Below, one piece after another: positions 59,865 to 64,000 of a stretch of 64,000 nt of DNA. This stretch comes from Candidatus Fibrimonadaceae bacterium (GTDB taxonomy: Bacteria > Fibrobacterota > Fibrobacteria > Fibrobacterales > Fibrobacteraceae), in the NCBI GenBank assembly GCA_031281155.1, contig JAITFT010000084.1:1-64000 (forward strand), in the 5' to 3' direction. Under the pieces are notes generated by a model that was not told the origin of the DNA, made no database searches, and was given only the letters and a program-made list of their open reading frames with translations. Every line of letters begins with the position of its first letter. The first letter of the stretch is position 1. The position numbers were made by a program, and so were the translations under genes.

Positions 59865-60659
59865 TTACACCGCTACCGGTGCCCTAATGCCTGGCCATGA
59901 ATCGTAATTTTCCAAAACAAAATCTTCCAGTTTAAATTCAAATAGATTTTTCGCATTTGGATTTATATTCATTCTCGGCAATGGCTTTGGCTCTCTTGAA
60001 AGTTGCAGCTCGGCTTGATCTATGTGGTTTTTGTAGAGGTGAAGGTCGCCGAAGGTGTGGATATACTCGCCTGGCTCGTAGCCGAGCACTTGGCATAGCA
60101 TTAGGGTTAGCAGGGAGTAACTTGCTATGTTGAAAGGAACGCCTAGGAAAATGTCTGCGGAGCGTTGGTAAAGCTGGCAGCTCAGTTTGTTGTTTGCTAC
60201 GTAGAATTGAAAAAGGCAGTGGCATGGCGGCAGGGCCATTTTGTCTATTTCGCCAACATTCCATGCGCAAACTATGTGCCGGCGGCTATCGGGATTGTTT
60301 TTCAATGATTTTAGGAGTTCGGAAATTTGGTCTATTTTTTCGCCGCTGGTGCTTTGCCAACTGCGCCATTGCGCACCATATACAGGGCCTAAATCGCCGT
60401 TTTCGTTTTGCCATTCATCCCAAATGCTAACATTGTGCTCTTTTAGGAATTTTGTATTTGTGTCGCCTCGCAAAAACCAAAGCAATTCCACAATGATTGA
60501 TTTTAAATGAACCTTCTTTGTGGTTACAAGCGGAAAGCCTTTGCTCAAATCAAAGCGAATTTGCCGCCCGAAAACGCTCCATGTCCCGGTGCCTGTGCGG
60601 TCGCCTCTTTCCACGCCGTTTTCCTTTACATCTCTCAGCAAGTCTAGATAACTTTTCAT
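59865..60659 (-). CDS. thyA: Thymidylate synthase
   Basis: 264 residues, the E. coli ThyA length. Catalytic Cys in [13 protein letters not shown] near residue 147; [39 protein letters not shown] and GDLHLYKNH are all family motifs. Converts dUMP to dTMP with methylene-tetrahydrofolate. Stop-start overlap with uppS (TAATG). It is the third gene of the rubrerythrin-uppS-thyA operon. Confidence 0.97.
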   Translation of the reverse strand: MKSYLDLLRDVKENGVERGDRTGTGTWSVFGRQIRFDLSKGFPLVTTKKVHLKSIIVELLWFLRGDTNTKFLKEHNVSIWDEWQNENGDLGPVYGAQWRSWQSTSGEKIDQISELLKSLKNNPDSRRHIVCAWNVGEIDKMALPPCHCLFQFYVANNKLSCQLYQRSADIFLGVPFNIASYSLLTLMLCQVLGYEPGEYIHTFGDLHLYKNHIDQAELQLSREPKPLPRMNINPNAKNLFEFKLEDFVLENYDSWPGIRAPVAV

Positions 60660-61360
60660 TAAACCTTCCCAAACCTTCTTTGTCTTGTATTATAAAATTC
60701 AATGGCTTTTGCAAAATCTTCTTTAGTGAAATCTGGCCATAACACATCGCTAACGAAAAATTCGCTGTAAGCTGCCTGCCATAATAGGTAATTGGAAAGC
60801 CTGTATTCGCCGCCCGTGCGTATAACAAGGTCGGGATCTGGCGCTCCTCGCAGATACAGGTGCTTTGCAAACTCCGTTTCGTCTAGGTCTTCTAGGTTTA
60901 GCTCGCCATTTTTCACCGCCTCTGCAATTTCGCGCGCAGCATTGACAATTTCCATTCTCCCGCCATAAGATATTGCGAGGTTCAGTTGCATTCCGCTATT
61001 TTGCGAGGTTTTATCTATTGCTTCTTGAAGCTTTTTGCGAGGCTTTTCGGGTAATTTATTTAAGTTGCCGATAACGTGCAGCTTAACATTTTTTTCCATT
61101 AAGTGAGGAAGCTCCTGCGCTACCATTTCAACGAGTAAATTCATTAAATATTCTACTTCTATTTTTGGGCGTTGCCAATTTTCGGAACTAAAAACAAAAA
61201 GGGTCAAGTGCTCAAGACCTAAATCTACGCCTACCTCAACGGTAGCAATGGTAGCCTTTGTGCCTTGCCTGTGCCCTAAAAAACGCTCAAGGCCCCTGGA
61301 CTTTGCCCAGCGGCCATTGCCGTCCATTATCACGGCAATATGTTTTAGATTTTTTACCAA
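60659..61360 (-). CDS. uppS: Isoprenyl (undecaprenyl) diphosphate synthase
   Basis: 233 residues. [17 protein letters not shown] at about 7-23 is the catalytic Asp and P-loop region; [20 protein letters not shown] and [26 protein letters not shown] are diagnostic. Makes the C55 lipid carrier that UppP (35957) recycles. It overlaps the rubrerythrin gene by 7 nt. Confidence 0.96.
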   Translation of the reverse strand: MVKNLKHIAVIMDGNGRWAKSRGLERFLGHRQGTKATIATVEVGVDLGLEHLTLFVFSSENWQRPKIEVEYLMNLLVEMVAQELPHLMEKNVKLHVIGNLNKLPEKPRKKLQEAIDKTSQNSGMQLNLAISYGGRMEIVNAAREIAEAVKNGELNLEDLDETEFAKHLYLRGAPDPDLVIRTGGEYRLSNYLLWQAAYSEFFVSDVLWPDFTKEDFAKAIEFYNTRQRRFGKV

Positions 61361-61932
61361 TTTTCGCCCAAGACTTCAAAGTAAGCCTGCGGGTGCATGC
61401 ATGCCGGGCATAGTTTGAGAGCAGCCTCAGCTTCGTGCAGATAGCCACAGTTTAGGCAACGCCAAACTATTTTGCCATCTTTTTTGAACACCTTGCCGTC
61501 TTTCAGGTTGTTGTACAAATCGCGGTAGCGTTTGCCGTGCTGTTTCTCGGCAATGCTGATAAGGTCGAAGCAGGTGGCTATGTCGTTAAAGCCCTCTTCT
61601 CTCGCTATCTTTGCGAATTTCGGGTAGATATCTTTCCACTCCTCTTCTTCGCCGTTTGCCGCAGCATCCAGGTTTTCCAGGGTTGTGCCGCTAGTGCCAG
61701 CAGGGTAAGCAGCGGTAATTTCCACTACTCCGCCTTGCAAAAAACTCCAGAAACGCTTTGCGTGCTCTTTTTCTTGAGAAGCAGTTTCCTCAAAAATAGA
61801 AGCAATCTGCACCAGCCCTTCTTTTTTGGCAACACCCGCCCAATACGTATAACGATTGCGCGCTTGCGATTCGCCAGCGAAAGCAGTAAGCAGATTTTTC
61901 TCTGTTTGCGTTCCTTTAATGTCCTTTGACAT
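61354..61932 (-). CDS. rbr: Rubrerythrin
   Basis: 192 residues. The N-terminal ferritin-like di-iron domain carries the glutamates in FAGESQARNRYTYWAGVAKKE, EETASQEKEHAKRFW and EKQHGKRY; the C-terminal rubredoxin site is CLNCGYLHE and CPACMHPQAYF. It reduces hydrogen peroxide in anaerobes, which fits a gut anaerobe. AGGAGG Shine-Dalgarno and a leader of 24 nt. First gene of an operon with uppS and thyA. Confidence 0.96.
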   Translation of the reverse strand: MSKDIKGTQTEKNLLTAFAGESQARNRYTYWAGVAKKEGLVQIASIFEETASQEKEHAKRFWSFLQGGVVEITAAYPAGTSGTTLENLDAAANGEEEEWKDIYPKFAKIAREEGFNDIATCFDLISIAEKQHGKRYRDLYNNLKDGKVFKKDGKIVWRCLNCGYLHEAEAALKLCPACMHPQAYFEVLGENW

Positions 61933-61956
61933 ATTTCCTCCTATGAATTTATAGAT

Positions 61957-61962
61957 AATATA
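61957..61962 (-). promoter_or_regulatory. -10-like element of the rubrerythrin operon
   Basis: TATATT after TTTC on the minus strand with a leader of 24 nt and AGGAGG. Confidence 0.5.
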
Positions 61963-61971
61963 GAAAATACT

Positions 61972-62433
61972 TTAATTCAGCGTTATTTTCCCAATCGCTT
62001 CTAAAATGTCGGCTTTTCGGGCGTTGAATTTATCGCTTTCAGCCGAGGCTTCTACTACAATCATTTTGTTTTTGGCAGGAACTGCCGCTACCAAATATAA
62101 ATCGGAGCCTAAATTGGTTGCGAAAGAGAATATATAAGCTATGGTTGGCTTGCCGTTAATGCTGATATTCAATTCTTCTTCCTGCTTGTAGTTTGAATTT
62201 CTCATTTTCAGCAAAAAGGCTTCTCTCCAGAAATCAACTGAAGCTTCTGACTTTTGCTTGTATTCGGAAACTCGGTAAAGAACGCCGTCGGAGCTAATTG
62301 CTCTGAATTTTTTGTTGTCGTCATCGTAAGCGGCAAAGTTGTTCGGCGCAGAAGCTTTGAATGAAGCGCAGGAGCTTAGGAGCCCGATTATCAAGATTAA
62401 CCCGATTTTTATTTTTGCGTTTGTGTATAGCAT
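61972..62433 (-). CDS. Lipoprotein of unknown function
   Basis: 153 residues. Signal with lipobox GLLSSCA (Cys near residue 22). The mature part looks like a small alpha/beta domain (SISINGKPTIAYIFSF-like strands, AVPAKNKMIVVEAS, and a final helix ADILEAIGKI). It directly follows a DUF4349-type gene and probably belongs to the same operon of cell-envelope proteins. The end of the same operon is the promoter of rubrerythrin on its downstream side. Not recognised further. Confidence 0.65.
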   Translation of the reverse strand: MLYTNAKIKIGLILIIGLLSSCASFKASAPNNFAAYDDDNKKFRAISSDGVLYRVSEYKQKSEASVDFWREAFLLKMRNSNYKQEEELNISINGKPTIAYIFSFATNLGSDLYLVAAVPAKNKMIVVEASAESDKFNARKADILEAIGKITLN

Positions 62434-63024
62434 TTAAAAATCCTCCCTTAGTGTGTTTAGGTTTGTGGAGTTTATCCATACGAATGGGGAACCGTGGTTT
62501 ATTAGGCGAGGTGGCGGCGGTTGCATTGTGTGCGCCTGAACTGAAATAAAAGCTAGGGCGGAGCGGCGTTCTATTGCTTGTTTTTGACCTTGCAAACGTT
62601 CTATTTGCGAATTCAAGCCTACCATTTCGCGTTCAACGGATTGCAATTCTGCAAACGGAGCGTTCTTCACTAAATCGATATAGGTTTCTAAAAGCTTTTT
62701 CCTAGATTCTATTTGCGAATTTAATCTCTCCAATTCGTTGCTTCTGTCTATGCTTGAAAAATCTCTTCCTTGAATTTCAGCTAAACCGCCCAGCATGGAT
62801 TGAAATTCCGGCAAAGCTTCAACAGGGAATCTGAGGGAAATGGAGCGTTCAGTGAAGTTCATAAAGTAACCATTTTTGGTTTCTGCCATTTCTATTATTT
62901 TTTGAAATGCACTATCTATGTTTGAGGTTCTGATACGGAAATCAAAACGCTGTTCGGTTGTTTGGGCAGAAATTGCCTGAACCCCGATAAGCCAAATGGC
63001 CAGGAGTTTTAGGATTTTTTTCAT
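62434..63024 (-). CDS. DUF4349-like exported protein, short paralogue
   Basis: 196 residues. Signal peptide (GVQAISAQT). It has the DUF4349 layout: a beta-rich start (RFDFRIRTSNIDSAFQKIIEMAE, NFTERSISLRFPVEALPEF), then a coiled coil (SNELERLNSQIESRKKLLETYI, about 95-150) and a short C-terminal strand. It lacks the C-terminal membrane helix usually present in that family. Overlaps the next upstream gene by 4 nt, so it is co-translated with the larger paralogue. Function unknown. Confidence 0.7.
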   Translation of the reverse strand: MKKILKLLAIWLIGVQAISAQTTEQRFDFRIRTSNIDSAFQKIIEMAETKNGYFMNFTERSISLRFPVEALPEFQSMLGGLAEIQGRDFSSIDRSNELERLNSQIESRKKLLETYIDLVKNAPFAELQSVEREMVGLNSQIERLQGQKQAIERRSALAFISVQAHTMQPPPPRLINHGSPFVWINSTNLNTLREDF

Positions 63025-64000
63025 TTCGCTCTCCTTAGGGTTTCAAGTACGGCTTCGGAGTTTTTTTCCTCGGCTTCTTTGGTTGGGAAATAGGCTTGGG
63101 CTATTCTTAAAGTTTTTTCGTTGGTGCTTTTTAGTATGGCTATGTAGTAGATTTGAGGATCTGAGTGGGAGGTTTGCAGGCGCACCAAGGAGAAATTTTC
63201 TTCGGTTTTTAGTTCGGTGGCGAAACTGAATTTGAAAAAGTAGAGCATTGCGTTTGCCCAGAAATCTGGGGTGCCTTGGGGTTTGTTTTGTTTTTCAAAA
63301 GCCCAGAATTTTGCGTTGAGCGCTGATGCTACATTCCATCTGTTTTTAGAATTTTCGGTTTCTATAAAATTTTTTGGGACTTCAAGTTTTAGTGCTTTGT
63401 GCCTATTGAAGTTTAAGTTCTCATTGGGTAACATTGCAAGCCATTCAAAGGCTCTTATGTTTATGCGTTGCGGAAGGGGTTTTGCCGGTATATTGCTAAC
63501 CCGGAGGGTTATTGTGGAGAATGCGGCTTGGCGCAGCAATTCTTTTTCCTGAATTTTTCTTTGCTCAATTTCTTCGCTGATTCTTTGGATTTCTTTTAAG
63601 AGAGCAATTTTTTCTTTTTCGGTTTTGGCAAGGGCTAAAAGTTCTCTGTACCTGGCAAGCGTGTTTTCTGCTATGCGGAGGCGCGCGGCGTTGTCTGAAT
63701 AGGCATCTGTTATGTCGCTTGCAGAAATGCTTTTCCTTGCTACGTTCCCAAGCGTTAAGATATAATCGAAAAAGGCTTTGAATTCTGCCACAGGGATTTG
63801 CAGCGAGACAAAGCCGTTTCTGCGATTGCTGACAGAGCCGCCTTTTGCTTTGAGCTGTTCAACAACGGTATCTATAACGGCTTCTGGTTCTGCGTTTTGC
63901 AGATGGATATCGCCATTGTAGTTTATCATTCTGCCTCTAGCTGGCGTAGCAGGCTCATTTGCGCTGGAGCCATCCATCCATTCAGCGGATTCCATCATGG
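63021..64000 (-). CDS. DUF4349-like protein (5' end outside window)
   Basis: At least 325 residues; in-frame ATGs occur at 63995-63998 but the true start is probably upstream of the window edge, since no signal peptide is visible. Visible part: a DUF4349 domain (GDIHLQNAEPEAVIDTVVEQLKAKGG, GFVSLQIPVAEFKAFFDYIL), a coiled coil (TLARYRELLALAKTEKEKIALLKEI, continuing IQRISEEIEQ) and STITLRVSN. The remaining C-terminal half (RINIRAFEWLAMLPNENL onward) is a second, unrecognised domain. First of three adjacent envelope genes. Confidence 0.75.
   Translation of the reverse strand, partial: MMESAEWMDGSSANEPATPARGRMINYNGDIHLQNAEPEAVIDTVVEQLKAKGGSVSNRRNGFVSLQIPVAEFKAFFDYILTLGNVARKSISASDITDAYSDNAARLRIAENTLARYRELLALAKTEKEKIALLKEIQRISEEIEQRKIQEKELLRQAAFSTITLRVSNIPAKPLPQRINIRAFEWLAMLPNENLNFNRHKALKLEVPKNFIETENSKNRWNVASALNAKFWAFEKQNKPQGTPDFWANAMLYFFKFSFATELKTEENFSLVRLQTSHSDPQIYYIAILKSTNEKTLRIAQAYFPTKEAEEKNSEAVLETLRRAK

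Noticed and set aside
1-64000. CRISPR array, rRNA, tmRNA, SRP RNA or RNase P RNA
   Set aside because: No regular spacer-repeat pattern and no conserved cores of these RNAs were seen; intergenic gaps are mostly too short.

Overview
The window looks like a chromosomal segment of a member of the Fibrobacterota, probably an uncultured gut lineage rather than Fibrobacter itself. Supporting signs are a FISUMP-type lipoprotein (Fibrobacter succinogenes major paralogous domain) with a poly-serine linker, a secreted family 8 glycoside hydrolase with a C-terminal sorting-like domain, a gingipain-family PorU-like protein, and many signal-peptide and lipoprotein genes. Flagellar genes (flgG, flgA, an flgM-like gene) argue against Fibrobacter proper. 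Genes are densely packed on both strands. No rRNA, CRISPR array or recognisable transposase was seen.

Layout. 1-9 kb: 5' part of ftsH, a lipoprotein, tRNA-Leu(CAA) with two following genes, a FISUMP lipoprotein, an ABC-F ATPase and an MltD-like transglycosylase. 9-16 kb: a Cys-rich repeat lipoprotein and two AAA-ATPase/PD-(D/E)XK proteins on either side of trpS, then holB and tatD. 16-30 kb: patatin-like protein, PorU-like protein, TPR and TonB-like proteins, a pseudouridine synthase with tmk, an outer-membrane protein, an M48 protease, a biotinyl-domain protein, hflX and a PRPP-synthetase-like gene. 30-36 kb: a leftward run of a porin, tRNA-Gln, corC-like, aconitase and bioC. 36-45 kb: uppP, a SpoIIE-type phosphatase, pilQ-P-O-N-M, a PilZ protein. 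45-54 kb: recJ, an outer-membrane protein, an SMC that seems to lack a hinge, a nearly stand-alone sorting-domain protein, flgM-like, ybeY, a diguanylate cyclase. 54-64 kb: gene debris, rimM, rpsP, flgA, flgG, GH8, thyA, uppS, rubrerythrin and a DUF4349 cluster cut by the window edge.

The clearest system-level signal is in the promoters. A recurring core element, TTTCTAyATT, precedes most transcription units. Its hexamer is either 4-11 nt from the start codon (22 genes, most with no Shine-Dalgarno sequence, implying leaderless mRNAs) or 17-32 nt away with a Shine-Dalgarno sequence (11 genes). At nearly all divergent gene pairs two such elements sit back to back as a palindrome. A match to the sigma-54 consensus is placed so that the flgG mRNA would also start at its ATG.

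Other notable points: 21-bp direct repeats (20/21 identical) bound one AAA-ATPase/nuclease gene exactly at the convergent 3' ends of trpS and holB, suggesting a single-gene mobile cassette; the midpoint of SMC has a short CTENC-containing turn in place of the usual hinge; an AMIN-like domain appears to have moved from PilQ to the PilP-like protein; and two stretches of gene debris carry a shared 29-bp repeat, an ankyrin relic, an XRE relic and a REP-like palindrome.
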